Origin: Prevotellaceae bacterium
Lineage (GTDB): Bacteria > Bacteroidota > Bacteroidia > Bacteroidales > UBA932
Direction of reading: 5' to 3'
DNA length: 10,795 nucleotides
Assembly: GCA_031254635.1 (NCBI GenBank)
Contig: JAIRUB010000005.1
Coordinates: forward strand, 1-10,795
Position 1 is the stretch's first letter. Each line of letters starts with the position of its first letter. The notes beneath the pieces are model-generated. The model was not told the DNA's origin. It searched no databases and was given only the letters and a program-made list of their open reading frames with translations. Positions 1 to 5,796 of the stretch are shown piece after piece. A program made the translations under genes and the position numbers.

Positions 1-516
1 AATCAGGATTGGAACGACCATCGGTATTATAGTTGCCATCTGCACCGCCGTTAAAAGTTGTTTTATTGCAGTTAGAAGCCTGAACGGCATCTGACCAAAT
101 TTGGGTAATGCCGTTGCCGAAAATAGTCCATTCCTGAGCGGTAGCAAAACTCACAGTACTGAGGCCTGGTACCCCAGGTGGTGTTGGTGTTAAGTCCAGA
201 GGCAACAGTCAAAAAAAGTGGTGTCGATAAAAGCCCCATCAACAGTACTTACAACAATCTTGGCGCTGCCGGGAATTTTGGTGATTACAAGACCATTGCT
301 GACAATAGCAACAGTTTCATCAGTACTCAACCAAGTTAAGGTCTTGTTGGTGGCATCAAGAGGTGAAACAGTAGCATTCAAGGTAAACGAGTCGTCGGCA
401 GCACGGGTGGTAAGAGAATGATGTAAGGTTATGCCGGTAACAGAAACAGTTTCTTTGCTGCTGCAAGAAACAAAGATAAGCGATAAAACAATCGCAGGAT
501 AAAGTAGTTTTTCCAT
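1..516 (-). pseudogene. Big_2-domain lipoprotein, frame broken, 3' end off the left edge
   Basis: The ATG at 514-516 opens a lipoprotein signal peptide: a hydrophobic stretch at residues 5-17 followed by FVSC, with Cys18 as the predicted lipidated residue. Residues about 26-98 read as a bacterial Ig-like Big_2 domain (SFTLNATVSP, then TNKTLTWLSTDETVAIV). This frame stops at 190-192 just after an A7/T7 run at 211-217. Another minus-strand frame then stays open to position 1. It reads GVPGLSTVSFATAQEW and later NYNTDGRSNPD, resembling the C-terminal FISUMP-like domain often fused to Big_2 in Bacteroidetes. The stretch between fits a third frame (TVASGLNTNTT), so two single-base insertions explain the break best. 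The product would be an outer-surface lipoprotein of unknown ligand. Homopolymer sequencing error and true decay are both possible. Promoter at 558-587. Confidence 0.6.
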
Positions 517-519
517 AAT

Positions 520-543
520 GTTTAGTTGTTTAATTGTTTAATA
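520..543. repeat. Three tandem 8-mers in the lipoprotein leader
   Basis: GTTTAGTT, GTTTAATT and GTTTAATA lie in tandem at 520-527, 528-535 and 536-543. In the minus-strand transcript they make an A-rich, unstructured leader immediately before the start codon. Such leaders can support initiation in Bacteroidetes, which rarely use Shine-Dalgarno pairing. That role is inferred. Confidence 0.5.
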
Positions 544-557
544 ATAAGTTCACGCTG

Positions 558-587
558 CAAAGTTACAGGCTAAAAAGTTCTTGTCAA
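558..587 (-). promoter_or_regulatory. Bacteroidetes-type promoter of the lipoprotein gene
   Basis: On the minus strand, TTG (585-587) is followed after exactly 19 nt by TAACTTTG (558-565). This matches the primary sigma factor consensus of Bacteroidetes, TTG then 17-23 nt then TAnnTTTG. Transcription should start near 551, about 35 nt before the ATG at 516. No Shine-Dalgarno sequence is visible, as usual in this phylum. Confidence 0.7.
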
Positions 588-611
588 TACCTAAATTTTA
601 ATTATAACAAT

Positions 612-625
612 ACATAGTACTATGT
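612..625. promoter_or_regulatory. Perfect 14-bp palindrome, operator-like
   Basis: ACATAGTACTATGT is a perfect palindrome. An offset outer pair (ATAACA at 604-609, TGTTAT at 623-628) adds further symmetry. It lies about 25 bp upstream of the -33 element of the lipoprotein promoter, where a dimeric DNA-binding protein could act. No T-tract follows, so it does not look like a terminator. The binding protein is unknown. Confidence 0.35.
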
Positions 626-660
626 TATACAAATATTATTAATTAGCTTATTTTGAAGGT

Positions 661-760
661 CACATGCTTGACGGCATGCGGGAAACCGCTGTAGCGTTGT
701 TTCCTACCGAGCGATACTTCCCACGGGAAAAAGGCAATTTGCCACCATTTTCGTGTGCAT
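661..760. other. Hairpin-rich, GC-richer intergenic patch of unknown function
   Basis: In the 323-bp gap 517-839 this part stands out from the AT-rich flanks and has several short inverted repeats in a row: CATGC-TTGACG-GCATG (663-678), GCGG-GAAA-CCGC with a GNRA loop on the plus strand (678-689), CGCT/AGCG close behind, TTCCC/GGGAA near 720, and GGCA-ATT-TGCC (733-743). I find no convincing reading frame and no matching promoter. It could be a small RNA, the end of the yihY transcript, or remains of an interspersed repeat. The rest of the gap holds only the promoter, the 8-mer leader, the palindrome and AT-rich sequence. Confidence 0.25.
728..743 (-). terminator. Weak candidate terminator after the rimO-yihY unit
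   Basis: Read on the minus strand, GGCA-AAT-TGCC is followed directly by CTTTTT-type sequence (A-run at 728-732 on the plus strand), about 100 nt after the yihY stop. The 4-bp stem is short, so this is only a candidate. Confidence 0.25.
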
Positions 761-839
761 ATATACAAAAACCCCTATATTCGCATATCCCCGCCTATCG
801 CAAATCCTGATACTTGATATCTCTTAATTTTTTAGTCTC

Positions 840-2174
840 CTACAGCTCAATCAACAACTTATTGTCGGGTGAGGCGTCGAAGATGGCGGCCTGCTCGGAT
901 AAGATGCAGCTGAAGGTGGCCATATCGGCAGTAGCCGATTTCGACAAGGGCGATTGTCCCAAATCATCGATGCTGTGTACTACCATACCCACCGTCAGTT
1001 GATGCACATCGAAGGCCGGAAGATAAGCGCTGTCGCGTTCTTTCTTTTCGTTGACTACCTCCGTGATAAAATTGCATTGCTGCAACTCGCTGATGGTATT
1101 ACTCACTAAACGATAAGGTAAATCGAGGCATCCCGACAATTCGGAAATGGTATAAGGCCGTTTACTGTTTACAAAATTACGGGCAATTTCCTGCAACACT
1201 ACCAAGGCTGCTAACTTCCGCTGATAAACACTAATGCGCCCTGCCGTCATTTCAAAACGATAATGTTCGGCATTCTGGTAGGCAAATGACAGTTCGGCGC
1301 CCAGCAATACTATTTGCCAACTAATCTTCACCCAAAGGAAAAGCAAAGGCAATGCGGCAAAAGCTCCGTAAATAGCGCTATATTTCGATACCGACATCTG
1401 GGTATAAATATACAAATTTTGTGTTAGCTGGAAGAGTGTTCCGGCAAAAATTGCACCCCAAAGTGCAGGTAAAATTTTCACCTTAGTATTCGGAATAACC
1501 ACAAATAATACGGTAAGCATGATATACACCAAAGCAAAAGGTATCAAGGTGCCGAAAAGCTGCCCCGCATGTTCCAACACCGGCCCACCTTCAAACCAAC
1601 TTCCCACATTGTAACGGATGCTCAATGATATGGAAGAAGAAAACACAAAGAAGAAGGGCGCCACAATAAGCACAGCCATATAATCTGTGAACTTACGTGC
1701 CCACGAGCGGGCGCGCTTTACCTGCCACACGCTATTAAAGGAGCGTTCTATATGGTTCATCACCTTTATTACCGACCACAACAGGAAGACAACCCCCAGC
1801 GAACCTAACCAGCCTCCTTTAGTATTGTTAACCGCATTTTCGGCAAAAACAGTTATCTATTCAACCACATCATCTTGATTTGGAAAGGCATTCCCTAGCA
1901 CCTGGTGTAGTTGCTCTGAGAAACCGAAGCCCTTGGCCAAGGCAAACACGGTTGCTGCTATAGGAACTATAGCCATCAAGGTATAAAAAGTAAGCGCCGC
2001 CGAATGAAGCATCACCTTATCTTCCTTAGCGCCTTTCAAGGTAATTAAGAAGATACGTAACTGTCGTATAAAAAAAGCGCCGGGGCGATTATACTTGCGT
2101 ACATCGGTATGCCACACATCATAGGTTACAAAGCGAAAGGCCTTTTTGTAGTAGAAAAGAATTTTCTTCATCAT
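840..2174 (-). pseudogene. YihY/UPF0761 family membrane protein, interrupted by one in-frame TAG
   Basis: From the ATG at 2172-2174 one frame runs to a TAG at 840-842, broken only by another TAG at 1857-1859 (codon 106). Both halves align as one protein of about 444 codons: ...NAFPNQDDVVE, stop, ITVFAENAVNNTKGGWLG... A single Gln CAG to TAG change would explain the stop. The family is an integral inner-membrane protein. The HSAALTFYTLMAIVP segment and several later hydrophobic segments (for example near YMAVLIVAPFFFVF and ALVYIMLTVLFVVIP) fit it. A cytoplasmic tail (RPYTISELSGCLDLPYRLVS) looks like the winged helix seen in Bacteroidetes members. It was once labelled ribonuclease BN, which is not its activity; its function is not established. 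It begins 3 nt after rimO, so the two should be co-transcribed. No other damage is visible, so the lesion is recent, a sequencing error, or a readthrough site. Confidence 0.75.
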
Positions 2175-2177
2175 AAT

Positions 2178-3473
2178 TTATATTATTTCAGCATAAACAT
2201 CATAAACATCGGCGGCGGTGATGCGGACTTGATAAAAATTACCAATAGTAAGCTGCTCTGCTTTAATCAGCACCTCGTTATCCACTTCGGGAGAATCGTG
2301 TTCCGTGCGGGCTACATAGTAGTAGCCTTCTATCCTGTCTATAATCACCTTGCAGATTGTACCGATTTTAGCTACCGACTGTTCGGCTGCAATGCTTTCC
2401 TGCAATTTCATCAACTCCTCACGGCGCGCCTGTTTCAGTTCTTCGGGAACAACATTTTTATAGTGATTGGCAGCATAAGTACCTTCTTCTTCGGAATAAC
2501 AAAACACACCCAAACGCTCGAACCGCACAGTACGTACAAACTCTTTCAGTTCCCGGAAGGCCTCTTCATCCTCGCCCGGATGCCCCACCATAAGGGTAGT
2601 GCGGATAGCAATGCTCGGCACTTCGTGCCGCAAGCGTTTGACTAATTCGCGTGTCTGCTGGTCGTTAATGCCGCGGCGCATCTTCGACAAAACTGAGTCA
2701 GCAATATGTTGTAGCGGAATGTCAATGTACTTACACAACTTCGGATTATCACGCAATACGGCTATTACATCGTCGGGAAAAGCTGTAGGATAGGTATAAT
2801 GCAAACGAATCCATTCAATTCCTTTCACAGCCGATAAGGCATTGAGTAAATCGGCCAAACGGCGGCGGCCATAGCAGTCCATACCATAAGAAGTGGTGTC
2901 TTGCGCTATCACCAACAGCTCCTTTACACCTTGTGCACCGAGCTTTTCTGTTTCATTCACCAATTGTTCTATGGGGGTAGAAATATGATTACCGCGAATT
3001 AGTGGAATAGCGCAATAGGCGCAACCCCAATTGCAGCCTTCGGAAATCTTTAGATAGGCATAATGAGCAGGAGTAGTCAACTGCCGCTCGTTCAACAACT
3101 GTGGCTGCAATTTTGCATTGAGCCTTTGCAAGATGGCTTCAAAATCTGTTACGCCGAAGTAAGCGTCCACCTCCGGAATTTCTTTCTCTAAAAACTCCTT
3201 ATAGCGTTGCGACAAACAGCCGAAAACATATAGTTGTTTAATTTGTTTTTTCTTCTTTGCTTCTGCAAACAGTAGAATAGTATTAATTGATTCTTCTTTG
3301 GCGTCGCCAATAAATCCGCAGGTGTTGATAATAACAACAGCCGCGCTGTCCCTTGCCTCATCGTACACTACAGTATATCCGGCAACAGTTAGTTGCCGCA
3401 TCAGCCGCTCCGAATCGACTACATTTTTAGAGCAGCCCATAGTAATTACATTGATATTGGCCTTCGTTTTCAC
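2178..3473 (-). CDS. rimO: Ribosomal protein S12 methylthiotransferase RimO
   Basis: A radical SAM enzyme that adds a methylthio group to the conserved Asp89 (E. coli numbering) of ribosomal protein S12. The 431 residues contain all three parts of the family. The N-terminal MTTase domain has cluster cysteines 14 (MGCSKN), 52 (NTCGF) and 86 (FGCLSQ). The radical SAM core has C147-x3-C151-x2-C154 (EGCNWGCAYCAIP). The C-terminal TRAM domain ends near EHDSPEVDNEVLI, wording typical of RimO rather than the tRNA enzyme MiaB. The start is GTG at 3471-3473; the next ATG (residue 12) would remove the strand leading into the first cysteine, so GTG is preferred. The gene leads into yihY with 3 nt between them. 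No standard promoter lies directly upstream; transcription may read through from the small RNA promoter at 3790-3819. A TATTTTTG at 3478-3485 is too close to the start unless the mRNA is nearly leaderless. Confidence 0.93.
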   Translation of the reverse strand: MKTKANINVITMGCSKNVVDSERLMRQLTVAGYTVVYDEARDSAAVVIINTCGFIGDAKEESINTILLFAEAKKKKQIKQLYVFGCLSQRYKEFLEKEIPEVDAYFGVTDFEAILQRLNAKLQPQLLNERQLTTPAHYAYLKISEGCNWGCAYCAIPLIRGNHISTPIEQLVNETEKLGAQGVKELLVIAQDTTSYGMDCYGRRRLADLLNALSAVKGIEWIRLHYTYPTAFPDDVIAVLRDNPKLCKYIDIPLQHIADSVLSKMRRGINDQQTRELVKRLRHEVPSIAIRTTLMVGHPGEDEEAFRELKEFVRTVRFERLGVFCYSEEEGTYAANHYKNVVPEELKQARREELMKLQESIAAEQSVAKIGTICKVIIDRIEGYYYVARTEHDSPEVDNEVLIKAEQLTIGNFYQVRITAADVYDVYAEII

Positions 3474-3506
3474 AGCACAAAAATACGCAAAATAATAATA
3501 GCTGAG

Positions 3507-3555
3507 GCGTGAGGCGTGAAGCGTAAAGCGATATACGATATGTGATATGCGATAA
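3507..3555. repeat. Seven degenerate 7-bp repeats upstream of rimO
   Basis: The stretch divides without gaps into seven heptamers: GCGTGAG, GCGTGAA, GCGTAAA, GCGATAT, ACGATAT, GTGATAT, GCGATAA. Neighbouring units differ by one to three bases, so the motif drifts gradually along the array. A shortened unit (GCTGAG) precedes it at 3501-3506. The array is non-coding, 34 bp before the rimO start codon. It has the same period as the arrays inside pnuC at 8780-8878. Such heptamer arrays resemble the short tandemly repeated repetitive sequences known from cyanobacteria; kinship is not implied. Confidence 0.75.
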
Positions 3556-3593
3556 CAGTGTTTAAATTAGCTTATTAACACAATAGAGATAAT

Positions 3594-3618
3594 AAAAAAC
3601 TGCCCACACTTAAGCGGG
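3594..3618 (-). terminator. Second terminator-like hairpin downstream of the small RNA
   Basis: On the minus strand CCCGC-TTAAGT-GTGGG forms a 5-bp stem (one G-U pair, 6-nt loop), then CAG and T6 (plus-strand A-run 3594-3599). It sits just after the U5 end of the putative small RNA at 3626-3630, so it may be a back-up stop between that RNA and rimO. The 3-nt gap before the T-run makes it less than ideal. Confidence 0.45.
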
Positions 3619-3625
3619 TAATAAT

Positions 3626-3784
3626 AAAAAGGTGACATTCGTCCTCACCTAAAGAAACCAGAGTCTCCTATTAGTACGACGGGCTTAAGAATTTAAAATA
3701 CATCATTTTATGTAAAAATTAAATCCGAAGTAACACACCTATTAATAATCCGTCCAAGACAATGCCACCTTATTCCTTAAATGG
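3626..3784 (-). ncRNA. Putative 6S-type small RNA (6S-Flavo-like)
   Basis: This 159-nt stretch between birA and rimO follows an excellent promoter and ends in T5 (plus-strand A-run 3626-3630). It folds into one long interrupted hairpin. The terminal helix pairs 3758-3769 with 3631-3643 (12 pairs, one G-U, one bulged base). An inner helix pairs 3750-3754 with 3678-3682 (GACGG/CCGUC). The apical arm pairs 3719-3726 with 3689-3696 and 3710-3714 with 3699-3703, closed by a 6-nt loop. Between the terminal helix and the apical arm are large unpaired stretches (mainly 3731-3749 and 3644-3677). A closing stem, central bubble and apical stem are the hallmarks of 6S RNA, which binds the RNA polymerase housekeeping holoenzyme and dampens transcription in stationary phase; Bacteroidota carry the divergent 6S-Flavo version. 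The assignment rests on fold, size and promoter, not on a remembered sequence match. It lacks the conserved signal-recognition-particle RNA loop. A long rimO leader is the alternative. Confidence 0.55.
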
Positions 3785-3789
3785 CGCTG

Positions 3790-3819
3790 CAAAGATAAGT
3801 CATATTTCTGTAAAAACAA
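3790..3819 (-). promoter_or_regulatory. Consensus promoter of the putative small RNA
   Basis: On the minus strand TTG (3817-3819) is followed after exactly 19 nt by TATCTTTG (3790-3797), a full match to the Bacteroidetes TTG, 17-23 nt, TAnnTTTG pattern. The predicted start lies near 3783-3785, more than 300 nt before rimO. That distance is one reason to suspect a separate RNA gene here. The -33 element is 12 bp after the birA stop codon. Confidence 0.75.
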
Positions 3820-3830
3820 TAAATTATTTT

Positions 3831-4562
3831 TTATTTATTGATACAAAAAACTTCCTTAAATGCAAAATTATGATTATCACCTACTTCATCCATTAATACC
3901 AATTCTCCTGTTGAGCTCACATCTACGATTTGAGCCTTGAAAAGAATGCCCTCTGAGCTTCTATAATCAGCCCATTGTTTGTAGAAAAGCAGATGAGAAA
4001 GGTATTGCTCTTGCAATTTTTTAGAATTTATAGGCAAGTAATATTTTTTTACATTATCTAATATTTTTTGCAATAATAAGGGAAGTTCGAAAAGCCGGTT
4101 GGTTTCTAAAAATAGGGAGGTGGGATTTGGAGCCGTATGAAAAACAGATTGATTAACATTCAAGCCTATTCCTGCAATACTCGTCAATACATGAGTGCCG
4201 GAAATATAATGCTCAATCAAGATGCCTGCAATTTTCTTTTTACCAACATAAATATCATTCGGCCACTTAATTACTGCTTTTACCCCTTCTTCCTGCAAAC
4301 TATTGCAAAGTGCTAAAGAAACCAATTGAGAAAGCAAAAATTGTTTTTTGGCTCGTAGTTTCGAGGGGCGAAAAAATATGGAAAACAAAAGGTTCTTATT
4401 GGCCTCGCTTTCCCACCGGTTCTGCTGCTGCCCCCGGCCAGCCTCTTGAAAAGTCGCTACCCACACATCTAAATCGGCAGCTGTTGCATAATGGCGAGCA
4501 GCTTCGCTATTGGTGGAATCTATTGCGTCAAGCCAAGTGATATGATAGTCGGGTGATTTCAA
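3831..4562 (-). CDS. birA: Biotin--[acetyl-CoA-carboxylase] ligase, monofunctional
   Basis: Joins biotin to ATP to make biotinyl-AMP, then transfers biotin to the target lysine of biotin carboxyl carrier proteins in the cytoplasm. The 243-residue protein has the catalytic domain from near its start: DSTNSEA (15-21), the biotinyl-AMP loop AGRGQQQNRWES (41-52), KWPND (99-103), AGILIE (112-117), GIGLNVNQ (131-138) and NPTSL (146-150). A short C-terminal domain follows. There is no N-terminal helix-turn-helix, so it is a class I enzyme that does not act as a biotin repressor. The start is TTG at 4560-4562. An in-frame TGA lies 18 nt upstream with no ATG between, so TTG is the only reasonable start. 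The glycine loop is GRGQQQNRW rather than E. coli's GRGRRGRKW, a usual variation. The gene stands alone between the transporter remnant and the small RNA. No clear promoter was found close to it. Confidence 0.93.
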   Translation of the reverse strand: MKSPDYHITWLDAIDSTNSEAARHYATAADLDVWVATFQEAGRGQQQNRWESEANKNLLFSIFFRPSKLRAKKQFLLSQLVSLALCNSLQEEGVKAVIKWPNDIYVGKKKIAGILIEHYISGTHVLTSIAGIGLNVNQSVFHTAPNPTSLFLETNRLFELPLLLQKILDNVKKYYLPINSKKLQEQYLSHLLFYKQWADYRSSEGILFKAQIVDVSSTGELVLMDEVGDNHNFAFKEVFCINK

Positions 4563-4586
4563 ACCGTATGTAATGTTTCATTTTTT

Positions 4587-4759
4587 TTACAATTTCTCCA
4601 TTGCCTCCAGCGTTTTGCCTTTGGTTTATGGAACCATGCGCCATACGAAGACAGCAGAAAGTCCAGCCATTGCGTTATAAAACACTATGTGATAGCACCG
4701 ATGAACTTCATCATCGGAGGATAAGTTGATGATATGAAATAGTTGGCTGTCCACTTGCC
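4587..4759 (-). pseudogene. Decayed 3' end of an MFS sugar porter gene
   Basis: Two minus-strand frames together spell the end of a sugar/proton symporter of the major facilitator superfamily. From 4759 down, one frame reads GKWTANYFISSTYPPMMKFI and then GAIT before a stop. From about 4685 a second frame reads VFYNAMAGLSAVFVWRMVP, a TAA (4626-4628) where a Glu codon is expected, then TKGKTLEAMEKL and a TAA at 4587-4589 where a Trp codon is usual. The string WRxVP(E)TKGKTLE closing the last helix is the signature C-terminus of this family. About 55 of the expected 450-500 residues survive, with at least one frameshift and one or more stops. An ATG at 4783-4785 opens a short unrelated-looking frame; with the TATTTTTG at 4806-4813 it might be the old 5' end joined to the 3' end by deletion, which is speculative. 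Confidence 0.7.
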
Positions 4760-4844
4760 TGTTTAACTTGATAATTTTTCTTCATGTATAAAAGGTTTTA
4801 ACACACAAAAATAGTGAAAATTCTTATTTTTTGTATTTATTTGC

Positions 4845-4852
4845 TAATTTTG
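4845..4852 (+). promoter_or_regulatory. Candidate -7 element of the AraC-type regulator gene
   Basis: TAATTTTG matches the Bacteroidetes -7 pattern TAnnTTTG and lies 35 bp before the ATG at 4888. No TTG stands at the usual distance upstream, so it may need an activator. A TATTTTTG on the opposite strand at 4806-4813 points towards the transporter remnant, giving a divergent regulator/target layout. Confidence 0.45.
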
Positions 4853-4887
4853 TGGAGTTATATCAGATTTTTGTATAAAATTGCATT

Positions 4888-5757
4888 ATGAAACCTGTTT
4901 TACGACGATTTACTGCTAATCCTCAGTATTCGTTCCATGTACGCAAGGATGTAGGTGCTAATGTTTGTAGCGTGTGGCATCATCATCCTGAATTAGAGTT
5001 GTTGGTAATTCGCGGAGGCAAGGGCGTACATACCATCGGCGATAAGACTGATATGTTGAACGACAAGTCGCATTTGATGTTTATCGGTTCTTACCTGCCG
5101 CATACCATGTCGTATGACAGCAAGCCCAGCGAAAAGCCTGTGGAAGCTATCGTAGTGCATTTCAGCGAAGATCTTTTCGGCCGAAATTTTATGGAGTTGC
5201 CGGAGGCGCAATTACTCATTGATTTAATAGAAAAGTCGGCCTACGGTATAGAGCTTACAGGCGAGGCTACCTTAGAGTTGGAACAGCGGATGTTCGAACT
5301 GTTTGATGCCGACTTGCAAGACCGTTTGTTTATATTGATTGACATTCTTCATCGTTTAGCGCGTAGTAATTACAGTTTGGTAGCCAGTCAGGGCTTTGTG
5401 GGAGGCTATCCTCAAAAAGAAAATAAACGTATTGACAAAATTTATCAGTTTATCTTTGACAATTTCCAGCACGATATTACATTGGAAGAAACCGCTGCTC
5501 ATGTAAATCTTTCTAAAGAGGCTTTTTGCCGCTATTTCAAGCAGAAAACGAGTAAAACATACGTGCAATTTTTGACGGAGGTACGTATCGGTAATGCTTG
5601 TAAACTACTTATGCAAAATGATATGACAGTGTTAGAGGTGTGTTATGCCTGCGGCTATAATTATCCCTCCAATTTTTACAGGCAATTTAAGACAATAAAA
5701 AAAGTAACCCCCTTAGAATATCAAAAATCTTATTTATCTTTGTCGTTAAGAAAATAA
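4888..5757 (+). CDS. AraC-family transcriptional regulator with N-terminal cupin
   Basis: A 289-residue DNA-binding regulator. Residues about 20-100 form the cupin sensor half (HHHPELELLVIRGGKGVHTI, then SYLPHTMSY), where sugar-sensing AraC/RhaS-type proteins bind their ligand. Residues about 182-285 carry the paired helix-turn-helix domain: ITLEETAAHVNLSKEAFCRY for the first, MTVLEVCYACGYNYPSNFYR for the second, and the closing FKTIKKVTPLEYQ characteristic of the family. The gene starts with ATG at 4888 after an AT-rich leader without a Shine-Dalgarno site. Its ligand cannot be read from the sequence. Regulators of this type often sit next to the sugar genes they control, and a decayed sugar porter lies just upstream on the other strand. 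The regulator itself shows no damage. It ends 39 bp before the ComEA-like gene, whose function is unrelated. Confidence 0.9.
   Translation: MKPVLRRFTANPQYSFHVRKDVGANVCSVWHHHPELELLVIRGGKGVHTIGDKTDMLNDKSHLMFIGSYLPHTMSYDSKPSEKPVEAIVVHFSEDLFGRNFMELPEAQLLIDLIEKSAYGIELTGEATLELEQRMFELFDADLQDRLFILIDILHRLARSNYSLVASQGFVGGYPQKENKRIDKIYQFIFDNFQHDITLEETAAHVNLSKEAFCRYFKQKTSKTYVQFLTEVRIGNACKLLMQNDMTVLEVCYACGYNYPSNFYRQFKTIKKVTPLEYQKSYLSLSLRK
5735..5742 (+). promoter_or_regulatory. Candidate -7 element for the ComEA-like gene
   Basis: TATCTTTG inside the 3' end of the araC-type gene matches TAnnTTTG and stands 55 bp before the ATG at 5797. No TTG is found at 17-23 nt upstream, so confidence is limited. If used, it would free the ComEA-like gene from the regulator's promoter. 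Confidence 0.35.
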
Positions 5758-5796
5758 ATAAACACACATTAATTATAAAAATTTAAACCGCCACTC

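Noticed and set aside
801..823. Another heptamer array downstream of yihY (CTGATAC, TTGATAT)
   Set aside because: Only two convincing units in register; not enough to separate from chance in AT-rich sequence.
840..2174. Ribonuclease BN
   Set aside because: The old name of the YihY family came from a mistaken assignment; the protein is an integral membrane protein without nuclease motifs.
2109..2645. Open plus-strand frame of 178 codons opposite rimO
   Set aside because: It lies wholly antisense to a strongly conserved enzyme, has no family motifs and no promoter; it is a shadow frame.
2178..3473. MiaB (tRNA methylthiotransferase)
   Set aside because: The three N-terminal cysteines and radical SAM core are shared, but the TRAM wording DSPEVDNEV and the overall form are those of RimO.
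3478..3485. TATTTTTG as the rimO promoter
   Set aside because: It is only 5 nt from the GTG start and has no TTG at the proper distance; it could work only for a nearly leaderless mRNA.
3507..3555. Short regular repeats as a CRISPR array
   Set aside because: Units are 7 bp and contiguous, with no unique spacers of 30 bp or so and no cas genes in the window.
3626..3784. Signal recognition particle RNA, tmRNA or RNase P RNA
   Set aside because: The conserved SRP loop bases, a tRNA-like domain and the RNase P core motifs are all absent; the length and simple bulged hairpin fit 6S-type RNA better.
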